Assembly: GCA_963837445.1 (NCBI GenBank)
Contig: CAWINK010000022.1
Location: forward strand, 434,001-498,000
Direction: 5' to 3'
DNA: 64,000 nt
From: JACVRW01 sp963837445
GTDB lineage: Bacteria; Actinomycetota; Thermoleophilia; Solirubrobacterales; Thermoleophilaceae
Part shown: one piece after another, positions 1-8,639 of the stretch
Layout: every line of letters begins with the position of its first letter
Position numbering within the stretch: position 1 is the first letter of the stretch
Translations under genes and position numbers: made by a program
Notes under the pieces: generated by a model
Told to the model about the DNA's origin: nothing
Database searches by the model: none
The model's input: only the letters and a program-made list of their open reading frames with translations

Positions 1-2613
1 GACGTCAGCAGTGGAGCCGAGGCCACCCAGTCGCGGGTCTTCGAGGCCCTGCTCGCCTTGCTCGAGGGGCTCTCGGAGGACGCACCGGCCGTCCTCGTCA
101 TCGAGGACCTCCACTGGGCCGACAGCTCCACCCGCTCGTTCATCGGCTTCCTTGCCCGCACGGTCTGCACGGAGCGCCTGCTGGTGGTCGGCACCTATCG
201 CTCCGACGAGCTGCACCGCCGCCACCCGCTCAGGCCGCTCTTGGCCGAGCTCGGCAGCGACCCGTACATGCGGCTGATCGAGCTTCCGCGCTTCACGTCC
301 GAGGAGCTGGCCGAGCAGCTCGAGGGAATCGTGGGCGACCGCCCGGAGCCGGAGCTGGTGGAGCGGCTGTACTCGCGCAGCGAGGGCAACGCCCTCTACG
401 CCGAGGAGATCCTGGCCGCGGGCCTCGACGGGCGCGGAGCGCTGCCGCCGACGCTCCGCGACGCTCTGATGCTCCGAGTGGAGCGAATGTCCCCGCGCGC
501 GCAGGAGCTGATCCGCTGGCTCGCCTGCCAGCCCGCCGCCGACCACCTGCTGGTGGCTGCCGTGGCCGGGCTCGACCCCGCCGACCTCCGTGATGCGCTG
601 CGCGAGGCGGTGGCGAGCCACATCGTCGTGACCGTTCACGACGAGAGCTACGGCTTCCGGCACGCCCTCCTGCGCGAGGTGGTCTACGAGGACCTGCTGC
701 CGGGCGAGCGGACCGAGATGCACGCGGCGCTCGCAGGCGAGCTCGAGGAGCGGATCGAGGGTGGCGACCGCGGCGCCCACATCACCGCCCAGGCCGCGCA
801 CCACTGGGTCGCGGCCGGCAACCAGCCCCGGGCGCTCGCGGGCGCCGTGCGAGCCGGGCTGGCCGCGGAGCGGGTGAACGCCTTCGGCGAGGCCCAGGCG
901 CTCTTCGAGCGCGCGCTCTCGCTCTGGGAGCGGGTGCCCGACCCGGAGGCGCTCGGGGGACTGGAGGAGCTCGAGCTCCTGCGCCACGCCGCCGTGGCCG
1001 CGGACCAGGCGGGCGACCCCACGCGCCAGGAGGCCCTGCTCAGGCGCGCGCTCCAACTGGTGGACGCCGAGGCCGATCCCGGCCGCGCCGCGCTCATCCA
1101 GGAGCGGCTCAGCCAGTCGCTCTGGAGCCAGCACCGCCAAGACGACTCCCTCGAGGCGCTGCGCGAGGGGCTCGCCCTCCTGCCGGCCGAGCCGAGCGCC
1201 GCGCGCGCGAAGCTCCTGGCCCAGCTTGCGAGGCGCCGCATGGTGCAGTCGCGCTTCGCCGAGGCGGCCGAGTGCGCCCGTGAGGCGCTCGGCGTGGCGC
1301 GCGAGGTCGGCTACCGCGAGGCCGAGGCCATCGCGCTGAACGCGCTCGGCACCGCCCTCGGTGAGAGCGGCGAGGTCGATGCCGGCGTGGCGTACCTGCG
1401 CGAGTCGCTCGCAATCGCTCGCGAGGAGGGCCTCGAGATGGAGGAGAGCGGCGCCTGGATCAACATCTCGGACGTGCTCAACCTCGCCGGCCGTACCGAG
1501 GAGGCGCTAGAGGCGGCGCTGCAGGGACTCGAGACGGCGTACACGCAGGACTGGCGCACCACGGACTGGCTGCAACTCTCGATCTCGGAGTTCAGATTCC
1601 ACCTCGGGGACTGGAGCGGCGCGGAGGAGGCAATCCCGCCCGCGAGCCGGCGGCACACCGGGGGGACGCTGCTCTACTGGCATACCTGCCGAGCCCAACT
1701 CGCGCTCGGGCGCGGGGACGTGGAGGCCGCGGATGAGGCGGTCGCGGCGCTCGCGAAGGCCACGGCCGGGCTGAGAGAGCCGCAGTTCGTGGGAATGCAC
1801 GGCATCCTGAGCGCGGAGCTCTCGCGCCGCCGCGGTGACATCGATGCGGCACGCGCGGTCATCGACGACGCGCTCGACCGGATCGAGTTCTGCTCCGAGG
1901 ACGTGGTTCGGATCGCGGCCCTGGCGGTGTTGGGGCTGCGCGTCGAGGGTGACGCCGGCCAGGCGGCCCAGGACCGGCGCGACGAGGAGGGCACCGCGAT
2001 CGCAAGGACGCGCGCGGACGCCCTGCTCGAACGCTCCCGCGCGGCGGCCGAGGCCGGGCTTGTGGTCGAGTCCGCCCAGCTCGCCACGTCCGAGGGCGAG
2101 CACGCACGGGCCACGGGGGGCGATGCGGTCGGCCACTGGCGCACCGCCGCCGAGCGCTGGGACGCGCTTGGCCGCCCCTACATCGCGGCGTACGCGCGCT
2201 GGCGCGAGGCCGAGGCGCTCATGGCGGGTCGTGACCGCGAGGGCGCGGCGCTGGCGGCCTCGGCGGCGCTGGCCGCCGCACGCCGGCTCGGCAGCGCATG
2301 GCTGGCGGAAGAGGTGGAGTCGCTCGCCGCCAGGGCGCGGCTGCAGCTCGGCGAGGGCGCGGAGGCAGCCGCGGCCGCCGTACGCCCGGAGAGCGACGAC
2401 CCCTTCGGCCTCACCGCGCGCGAGCGCGACGTGCTCGCGCTCGTGGCCGCGGGCGCCACGAATCGCGAGATCGGCGAGCGCCTGCATATGGCCGAGAAGA
2501 CGGCGAGCGTCCACGTCTCGCGGATCCTGGCGAAGCTGAACGTGCGCTCCCGGACCGAGGCCGCCGCGGTGGCCCACAGGCAGGGGCTCACCGAATCAGC
2601 GCCGATCGGCTGA
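1..2613 (+). CDS. LuxR-family transcriptional regulator with AAA ATPase and TPR-like domains (5' truncated)
   Basis: The reading frame is open from the first base, so the N-terminus lies outside the window; 870 residues are visible. Near the start is a Walker B-like strand (VLVIEDLHWAD) typical of the AAA_16 ATPase of large LAL/MalT-like regulators; the Walker A motif must lie upstream. The middle is helical and alanine/leucine/arginine rich, consistent with TPR-like repeats. The last ~60 residues form a LuxR (GerE) helix-turn-helix (LTARERDVLALVAAGATNRE, then IGERLHMAEKTASVHVSRIL). The family consists of ATP-dependent, ligand-sensing activators; the effector cannot be read from sequence. The next gene starts 43 bases downstream on the same strand, so the protein might regulate it. 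Confidence 0.9.
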   Translation, partial: DVSSGAEATQSRVFEALLALLEGLSEDAPAVLVIEDLHWADSSTRSFIGFLARTVCTERLLVVGTYRSDELHRRHPLRPLLAELGSDPYMRLIELPRFTSEELAEQLEGIVGDRPEPELVERLYSRSEGNALYAEEILAAGLDGRGALPPTLRDALMLRVERMSPRAQELIRWLACQPAADHLLVAAVAGLDPADLRDALREAVASHIVVTVHDESYGFRHALLREVVYEDLLPGERTEMHAALAGELEERIEGGDRGAHITAQAAHHWVAAGNQPRALAGAVRAGLAAERVNAFGEAQALFERALSLWERVPDPEALGGLEELELLRHAAVAADQAGDPTRQEALLRRALQLVDAEADPGRAALIQERLSQSLWSQHRQDDSLEALREGLALLPAEPSAARAKLLAQLARRRMVQSRFAEAAECAREALGVAREVGYREAEAIALNALGTALGESGEVDAGVAYLRESLAIAREEGLEMEESGAWINISDVLNLAGRTEEALEAALQGLETAYTQDWRTTDWLQLSISEFRFHLGDWSGAEEAIPPASRRHTGGTLLYWHTCRAQLALGRGDVEAADEAVAALAKATAGLREPQFVGMHGILSAELSRRRGDIDAARAVIDDALDRIEFCSEDVVRIAALAVLGLRVEGDAGQAAQDRRDEEGTAIARTRADALLERSRAAAEAGLVVESAQLATSEGEHARATGGDAVGHWRTAAERWDALGRPYIAAYARWREAEALMAGRDREGAALAASAALAAARRLGSAWLAEEVESLAARARLQLGEGAEAAAAAVRPESDDPFGLTARERDVLALVAAGATNREIGERLHMAEKTASVHVSRILAKLNVRSRTEAAAVAHRQGLTESAPIG

Positions 2614-2656
2614 GCGCGGGCACCCGGCACACGGCCTCCGTCATGCTGTCCGCGCC

Positions 2657-3667
2657 GTGGAACTTCGCGCCACAACCACGTCGCTCGCGCTGGCCGAGGC
2701 CTTCGGCATCTCGCGCGGCTCGCGCACGACCCAGACGGTCGTGCAGCTGGAGCTGGAGCACGACGGCCTGATCGGCCGCGGCGAGGCCGCACCGGTCTAC
2801 TACCGCGGCGACTCGGTGGACTCCACCGCCGAGTTCCTCACCGCCACGGCGCCCCCGCTCGTGGGCGACGACCCGTTCGCGCTCGAGGCCATCGAGGGGC
2901 GGCTCGAGGACGTGGACGGCAATTCGGCCGGCAAGGCCGCGCTCGACGCCGCCCTCCACGACTGGATCGGCCAGCGGCTCGGCGTGCCGCTCTGGCGGCT
3001 GCTCGGCCTGTCCCCTGATGCCCCGCCCACGTCGTACACGATCGGGATCGACTCCATCGACGGCACGCGCGACCGCGCGCGGCGCGCTGGTGAGTTCCGT
3101 GCGCTGAAGATCAAGGTGGGTGGTCCCGAGGACCTCGCCCGCCTCGAGGCGGCCCGCGACGAGTCGGACGCGGCGTTTCGCGTGGATGCGAACGAGGGCT
3201 GGACCCTCGAGTCCGCGCGTGAGCTGATGCCCGAGCTGATCCGGCTCGGCGTGGAGTTCGTGGAGCAGCCGTTTCCAGCCGACGACCTGGACTCGTTCCG
3301 CGCCCTGCGCGAGCTCCAGCCGCGCCTGCCCGTGGTCGTGGACGAGGGCTGCCACGATCTCAGCGACGTCGCGCCGGCCGCCACCTACGCGGATGGGATC
3401 AACGTGAAGCTCGCGAAGTCCGGCGGCGTGCGCGAGGCTGTGCGGATGATTCACGCCGCGCGCGCTCTCGGACTGCGGGTGATGCTCGGCTGCATGGTCG
3501 AATCGCAGCTGGGCGTGGCGCCCGCCGCCGCGATCGCCTCGCTGGCGGACTGGGTGGACCTGGACGGCCACCTGCTGCTGGCCGACCAGCCCTTCACCGG
3601 CCTGCGCTTCGAGGACGGGCGCGTGCTGCCCGGCATGGACGCCGGCCTCGGGGTGGCGCCCGCATGA
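2657..3667 (+). CDS. dgcA: Enolase-superfamily racemase/epimerase, probable N-acetyl-D-glutamate racemase (DgcA-like)
   Basis: Muconate-lactonizing subgroup of the enolase superfamily, 336 aa, normal length, GTG start. Seen: capping domain (1-115), then the barrel with the KxK motif (K151, K153), metal ligands D177, E203 and D229, and a second catalytic lysine in NVKLAKSGG (K251). The pattern fits 1,1-proton transfer as in L-Ala-D/L-Glu epimerase. The stop overlaps the start of a DUF1611 gene by 4 bases. From family knowledge, DUF1611 proteins (DgcN) acetylate D-glutamate and DgcA racemizes N-acetyl-D-glutamate, so the pair probably makes L-glutamate from D-glutamate. A muropeptide L-Ala-D/L-Glu epimerase is the main alternative. 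Confidence 0.8.
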   Translation: MELRATTTSLALAEAFGISRGSRTTQTVVQLELEHDGLIGRGEAAPVYYRGDSVDSTAEFLTATAPPLVGDDPFALEAIEGRLEDVDGNSAGKAALDAALHDWIGQRLGVPLWRLLGLSPDAPPTSYTIGIDSIDGTRDRARRAGEFRALKIKVGGPEDLARLEAARDESDAAFRVDANEGWTLESARELMPELIRLGVEFVEQPFPADDLDSFRALRELQPRLPVVVDEGCHDLSDVAPAATYADGINVKLAKSGGVREAVRMIHAARALGLRVMLGCMVESQLGVAPAAAIASLADWVDLDGHLLLADQPFTGLRFEDGRVLPGMDAGLGVAPA

Positions 3668-4727
3668 GCGAGCGGCTCGCGATCTTCGCCGAGGGCCTGT
3701 TCGTCAAGCACACGGGCAAGACGGCGCACGGAGTGATCCGTTACGGGACCCGCGACGTCGTGGCCGTGATCGACTCCACCTGCGCCGGCCGCACGGCCAA
3801 CGAGGTCGAGCCCTTCTGCCTCCACCCCGCGCCGATCGTCGCGACGCTCGAGGAGGCGATCGAGCGCGGGGCGGACTCGCTCTTGATCGGCGTCGCGCCG
3901 CCGGGGGGAAACTCGATCCCGCGTGGCGGCCCGTGCTTCTGGAAGCGGTGAAGGCTGGGCTTTCCCTCGAGGCCGGGTTGCATGACCGGCTTGCCGATGA
4001 TCCCGAGCTGCGGGAGGCGGCCGATCAGGCCGGCGTTGCGCTGCGCGACCTGCGCTCCGCGCCCACGGACCTCACGGTGCCCGAGGGCCCGTACAGCCGC
4101 CCGGACTCGGTGCGCGTGGTGCACAGCGTGGGCTCCGACACCGCGATCGGGAAGAAGGTCGTGACGCTCGAGCTCGACAGGGCGGCGCGCGAGCGCGGGC
4201 TGCGCTCGGTGTACGTGCCGACCGGACAGACGGGCGTTGCGATCGCCGGCTGGGGGATCGCGGTGGACCACGTGATCTCCGACTACGTGGCGGGCGCCGG
4301 CGAGCGGCTCGTGCGCGAGGGCGCCGAGCGCGGGGACCTGCTCTTCGTGGAGGGCCAGGGCGCGCTCTTCCATCCGGCCTACTCGGGAGTGACGCTCGGG
4401 CTGCTGCACGGCTCCGCGCCTGACCTGCTCGTGCTGGTCCACAAGCCGAACTCCACGCACAACCGCCACTACCCGGACCTGCCGATCCCGGCGCTCGGCG
4501 AGCTGATCCAGGCCTATGAGGCGGTGGCGGCCCCGGTGCGCTCGGCGTCCGTGGCGGCGATAGCACTGAATACGTCCGACCTCGACGAGGACGCGGCGCG
4601 CGCCGCTGTGGCCGCGGCGGAGCGCGAAACGGGCCTGGTGGCCGACGACGTCGTGCGCTTCGGCGCCGGACGGGTGCTGGACGCCGTGCTCGGCGCCCTC
4701 GACACCCAGGCGAAAACGCCCGCCTGA
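3664..4727 (+). CDS. dgcN: DUF1611 family protein, probable D-glutamate N-acetyltransferase (DgcN-like), frameshifted
   Basis: Two consecutive frames each encode part of one DUF1611 protein: 3664 to about 3912 gives the N-terminal Rossmann-like part (ending LLIGVAPPGG) and 3912-4727 the rest, starting LDPAWRPVLLEAV. The second part has a P-loop-like GSDTAIGKK and the conserved family segments VPTGQTG and HNRHYPD. The change of frame needs one extra base or a -1 slip at a run of six G followed by AAAC (3903-3912); without it translation stops at 3951. It overlaps the racemase gene by 4 bases, supporting a shared D-glutamate pathway. Sequencing error in the homopolymer is the simplest explanation; a true mutation or programmed slip is possible. 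Confidence 0.75.
3906..3912 (+). other. Possible -1 slippery heptamer GGGAAAC
   Basis: In the zero frame the codons read GGG GGA AAC, so the bases fit X XXY YYZ exactly (G GGA AAC). A one-base backward slip here would join the two DUF1611 frames precisely. The heptamer is a known -1 frameshift site in some viral systems. No strong downstream pseudoknot is obvious, and the run of six G is also a typical place for an indel error, so this is a weak call. Confidence 0.25.
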
Positions 4728-4781
4728 TCTTTCGACATAGGGCGGTACGAGAAACCGCTGCATGCGGGGATATTTAGGGGC

Positions 4782-4979
4782 ATGGAGCCGCGCCGCTACA
4801 CGCTCGTGCCGGACGCCGACCGACCCGCGCCGGGCCCGGTGCGGCGCCGCTACTCGCTGGCCCGGGTCGCGCCCTCCTCCCGCTCCGCCCTGGGCGTGGA
4901 CCGCCTGGAGCGGATGGAGGAGATAGCGGCCCGCGACCGCCAGAACGGCAGCTCTAAAGAAGTCGACCGTCCTGCCTAG
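4782..4979 (+). CDS. Small basic hypothetical protein (65 aa)
   Basis: Not recognised. ATG start in a short gap between the DUF1611 gene and the convergent metH. The product is arginine/proline rich with a repeated RRYTL / RRYSL pair in the first 27 residues, then a polar tail. There is no signal peptide, membrane segment or known domain. The upstream sequence is locally AT-richer (gatatttagg). The stop codon lies inside the left arm of a strong hairpin. It could be a real small protein or a chance frame. Confidence 0.35.
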   Translation: MEPRRYTLVPDADRPAPGPVRRRYSLARVAPSSRSALGVDRLERMEEIAARDRQNGSSKEVDRPA

Positions 4980-5013
4980 GGCTTGGATAGCAGGCCTAGA
5001 ACAGGACGGTCGA
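4963..5013. terminator. Long hairpin between convergent genes
   Basis: Perfect 12-bp arms TCGACCGTCCTG (4963-4974) and CAGGACGGTCGA (5002-5013), a small internal loop, then CTAGG (4976-4980) pairing with CCTAG (4995-4999) and a 14-base loop. It lies between the small + gene and the end of metH on the - strand, where a bidirectional terminator is expected. There is no clear U-tract on either strand, as is common in GC-rich actinobacteria. Confidence 0.65.
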
Positions 5014-5076
5014 TGGAAAACCACCCTTCACCGCTGCCGTAAGCGCTTCGTGCGACTGGGACGTGCCGGAGTGCCG

Positions 5077-8000
5077 CTAGGCCGGGATGTCGGCCGACTG
5101 CGGCAGCTCGCCGCCGCGCTCGGTTCCGGCGATCAGCTCGTCGGGCGCCTTCTCCTTCGGCACGAAGCCCGACTTCATGCCGAAGTAGACCGCCTGCGGG
5201 TGGTGGGCGATGATCGCCACCGTCGACTGCTCCGGCGTGACCGCGTAGCCGTCCGACAGCGTCATGCCGATGTTCTCGAGGCCGAGCAGGCGCCAGACCT
5301 TCTCGTGCTCCGACTGGTCCGGGCAGGCCGGGTAGCCCCAGGAGTAGCGGCGACCCTGGTCGAGGTCGATGCCGAGCTCGCTGCGCACCTCGGCGTGCAG
5401 CCACTCGGCCAAGCCCTCGGCGGTCTGCACGCCGAGCCCGTGGGTGAAGAGCTGCTCCGCGAACTCGCCGTCCTGCTCGAGCTTCTGGATCAGCTCGGTG
5501 ACCTCCGGGCCGACCGTCACGCCCTGGAGCGCCACCACGTCGCGCTGGCCGGGCATCAACGGGCCGGAAGAAGTCAGACAGGCAGATGCGGTCGTGCTTC
5601 GGCTGGCGCGGGAAGCTGAGCCGCTCGAGCTCCACGTCCGGGTTCTCCGGGTCGTAGACGATCAGCTCGTTGCCGTCCGAGTTGCAGGGGAAGTAGCCCA
5701 CGCGCGCCTTCGGGTGCAGGTAGTCCTGCTCGCGCCACATGCGCTGTAGGCGCGGCTCGAAGTCGTCCGCTATCAGCCGCTCCCACTCCTCGCCCTTCAC
5801 GCCGCGCCCACCCCAGTGCAGCTTGAAGAGCACGTGGCGGTCGAGGTACGGGTAGACGTCCTCGAGATCCGGGTCGAGCTCGCGCACGCCCCAGAACGGG
5901 GGCTCGGGGATCGTGGCGTCGGTGCGCACCGTCGAGCGCACGGAGTCGTCGGTCACGGGCGGCGAGTCGTCCTCCACCACGACCTGCTCGCGCAGCTTGC
6001 GGGCCTCGTCGCGGAACTTCGCGACCAGCGGCTCGCGCGCCTCCTGGTCCACGAGCTGGTCGATCGTCGCGAGCCCTGCGAACGCGTCCTTGCAGTAGAA
6101 GACGCCCGGCTCGTAGACCTCGTCGGACTCCTTGCCCTTCGGGTAGAGGATGCGCCGGCCGAAGTCACGGTTGATCGCCGCGCCGCCGATCAGCACCGGG
6201 AACTCGAGCCCGCGCTGGTGCAGCTCCTGCACCGCGGTCGGCATCTGCTTCGAGGTCGACACGAGCAGCGCCGAGAGCCCGATGGCGTCCGCCTCGTGCT
6301 CGATCGCCGCGTTGATGATCGTGTCGACGGGCACCTGCTTGCCGAGGTCGATGACCGTGTAGCCGTTGTTGGTGAGGATCGTGTTGACGAGCGACTTGCC
6401 GATGTCGTGCACGTCGCCGAAGACCGTCGCGATCACGACCTTGCCCTTGGTGTGGCCCTCGATGCGGTCCAGGTAGTTCTCGAGCTGCGCCACGGCGCGC
6501 TTCATCACCTCGGCCGACTGGAGCACGAAGGGAAGGATCAGCTCGCCGGCGCCGAACTTGTCGCCCACCTCCTTCATGGCAGGCAGCAGCACGGTGTTCA
6601 GCGTCGGCACGGCGCCGATCTTCTCGACCGAGCGGTCGATCCAGTCCTCCACGCCCTCCTTCTTGCGGCGCAGGATGTGGAAGTGCAGGGCCTCCTCGGG
6701 CTCCATGCCCTCGGTTGGGTCGGCGCCGCCGGCCTCCTCCTCGGCCTCGCCCTGCTGCTCGAAGTGCAGAGATGAAGCGCTCGAGCGCGTCCTCGCGGCG
6801 GTTGTAGACGAGGTCGTCGGCGTAGCCGCGGTCCTCGTCGGAGATCTCGGAGTAGGGCGTGATGTGGTTCGGGTTGACCATCGCGAGGTCGAGCCCGGCC
6901 TCCACGCAGTGGTGGAGGAACACCGAGTTGAGGATCGCGCGGGCCTTCGGGGAGACGCCGAAGGAGACGTTCGAGACGCCCAGCGAGGTCTTCACGCCGG
7001 GCAGCTCCTTCTTGATCAGGCTGATGCCCTCGATCGTCGCGACCGCGGACGGCCGCCACTCCTCGTCGCCGGTGGTGAGGGTGAAGGTGAGCGCGTCGAA
7101 GATCAGGGCCTCGCGGTCGAGCCCGTGCTCGTCGCACGCCAGCTCCACGATCCGCTTGGCCACCTCGAGCTTGCGCTCGGGCGTCTTCGCCATCCCGACC
7201 TCGTCGATCGTGAGGGCGATCAGCGCGGCACCGTGCGCCTTGGCGAGCGGCACGACCACGTCGAGCTTGTCGCGCCCGGCCTCGAGGTTGACGGAGTTCA
7301 CGATGGCGCGTCCCGGGATGCGCTCGAGCGCGGCCTGGATCACGTCCGGCTCGGTCGAGTCGATCTGGATCGGCGCGGGCTGCGTGAGCGACACGCGCTT
7401 CACGACCTCTGACATCTGCTCGGCCTCGTCCTGGCGCTCGGTCAGCGCAACGCAGATGTCGAGCACGTGCGCGCCGCCGGTCACCTGGTCCTCGGCGATC
7501 TGGAGGATGCCGTCGTAGTCGTCCGCGAGCAGCAGCTCCTTGGCCTTGCGCGAGCCCTGCGAGTTCACGCGCTCGCCGACGAGGGTGGGGCGCGGCTCCT
7601 GGGCCAGCGGGGTGGCGGTCATCATCGAGGAGACGAGCGTCTCGCGCGTGGCGGGCCGCGCAGCCAGCTCACGGCCGCCGACGCGGTCCACGATCGCCCT
7701 GATGTGGTCGGGCGTTGTGCCGCAGCAGCCGCCGACGATGGACACGTCGTAGCGCTCCACGAACTCCTGGAGCACGTTGGCGAGCGGGTCGGGCTGCTCG
7801 GGGAAGATCGTCTCGCCGTCCGGGCCCTGCAGCGGCAGGCCGGCGTTCGGGATGCAGTGCACCGGCACCGGGCTGTTCTCGCCGAGGTAGCGGATCGCGT
7901 CGCGCATGTCCTCGGGGCCGGTCGAGCAGTTCAGCCCGATCACGTCGACGTCGAGCGACACGAGAGTGGTGAGCACGGCCTGGATGTCCGTGCCGAGCAG

Positions 8001-8600
8001 CATCTTGCCGCCGTTCGGCAGCAGCGAGACGCTCGTCTGGATCGGCACCTGGCGGCCGGTGAGGTTGAAGGCCTCGCGCGCGCCGAAGATCGCGGCCTTG
8101 ACCTCGAGGATGTCCTGGGCTGTCTCGATGATCAGCAGGTCGGCGCCGCCCTCGATCAGGCCCTGTGCCTGCTCGGTGAAGACCTCGACAAGCTCGCGGA
8201 AGGTGATCTTGCCGAGCGTGGGGTCGTCGCTCGCGGGCAGGTGGCCCGTCGGGCCGATCGAGCCGGCCACGAAGCGGCTCTCGCCGGCGGCCGCCCGGGC
8301 GATCTCAGCCGCCTTGCGGTTGATCTCCGGCGTGTGCTCGCCGAGCCCCCACTCCTCGAGCTTGAGGCGGCTGGCCTGGAAGGTGTCCGTCTCGAGGACC
8401 TCGGCGCCGGCGTCCAGCATCGACTCGTGCACGCCCTGGATCACGTCGGGGCGGTTGAGGACGAGCGCCTCGTGGCACTTGCCCTGTAGCCCGCCGTAGT
8501 CCTCCTGGGTCAGCTCGAACTGCTCGAGCGTGGCGCCCATGCCGCCGTCGAACACCACGACCCGGTTGCGGACTGCCTCGATGTAGTCACGCGTGGCCAA
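5077..8600 (-). CDS. metH: Cobalamin-dependent methionine synthase MetH (two frame breaks)
   Basis: Transfers a methyl group from 5-methyltetrahydrofolate to homocysteine through methylcobalamin. Domains in order: homocysteine-binding barrel with zinc cysteines (GLNCSTGP, GGCCGTTP); pterin-binding barrel; cobalamin cap; B12 domain with DVHDIGKSL carrying the lower-ligand histidine and GLSALLVST; activation domain ending around YSWGYPACPD. The total, about 1170 aa, is normal. TTG start at 8600, only 39 bases after the upstream protease stop. The frame changes near 6764-6772 (after ALERFIS, continuing HFEQQGEAEEE) and near 5556-5572 (after DFFRPV, continuing MPGQRDVVAL). Both flanks of each break are perfectly conserved, so indel errors are more likely than gene loss. 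Confidence 0.9.
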
Positions 8601-8606
8601 GGAGGG

Positions 8607-8636
8607 AAGGTTACCAACCTTGACACAACTGTGTCA
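8607..8636. promoter_or_regulatory. Two adjacent dyads upstream of metH
   Basis: TGACACA-AC-TGTGTCA (8621-8636) is an inverted repeat with 7-base arms; next to it AAGGTT-ACC-AACCTT (8607-8621) has 6-base arms. Both fill the 39-base gap between the subtilase stop and the metH TTG start. They could be an operator for a TetR-like or other dimeric repressor of metH, or the terminator of the protease gene. No cobalamin riboswitch would fit in this gap. Confidence 0.45.
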
Positions 8637-8639
8637 GGG

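Noticed and set aside
3741..8489. Several long frames antisense to dgcN and metH
   Set aside because: All overlap strongly conserved coding sequence and give His/Arg/Val-rich translations without domains.
8601..8639. Cobalamin riboswitch upstream of metH
   Set aside because: The gap is 39 bases, far too short for the ~200-base B12 riboswitch.
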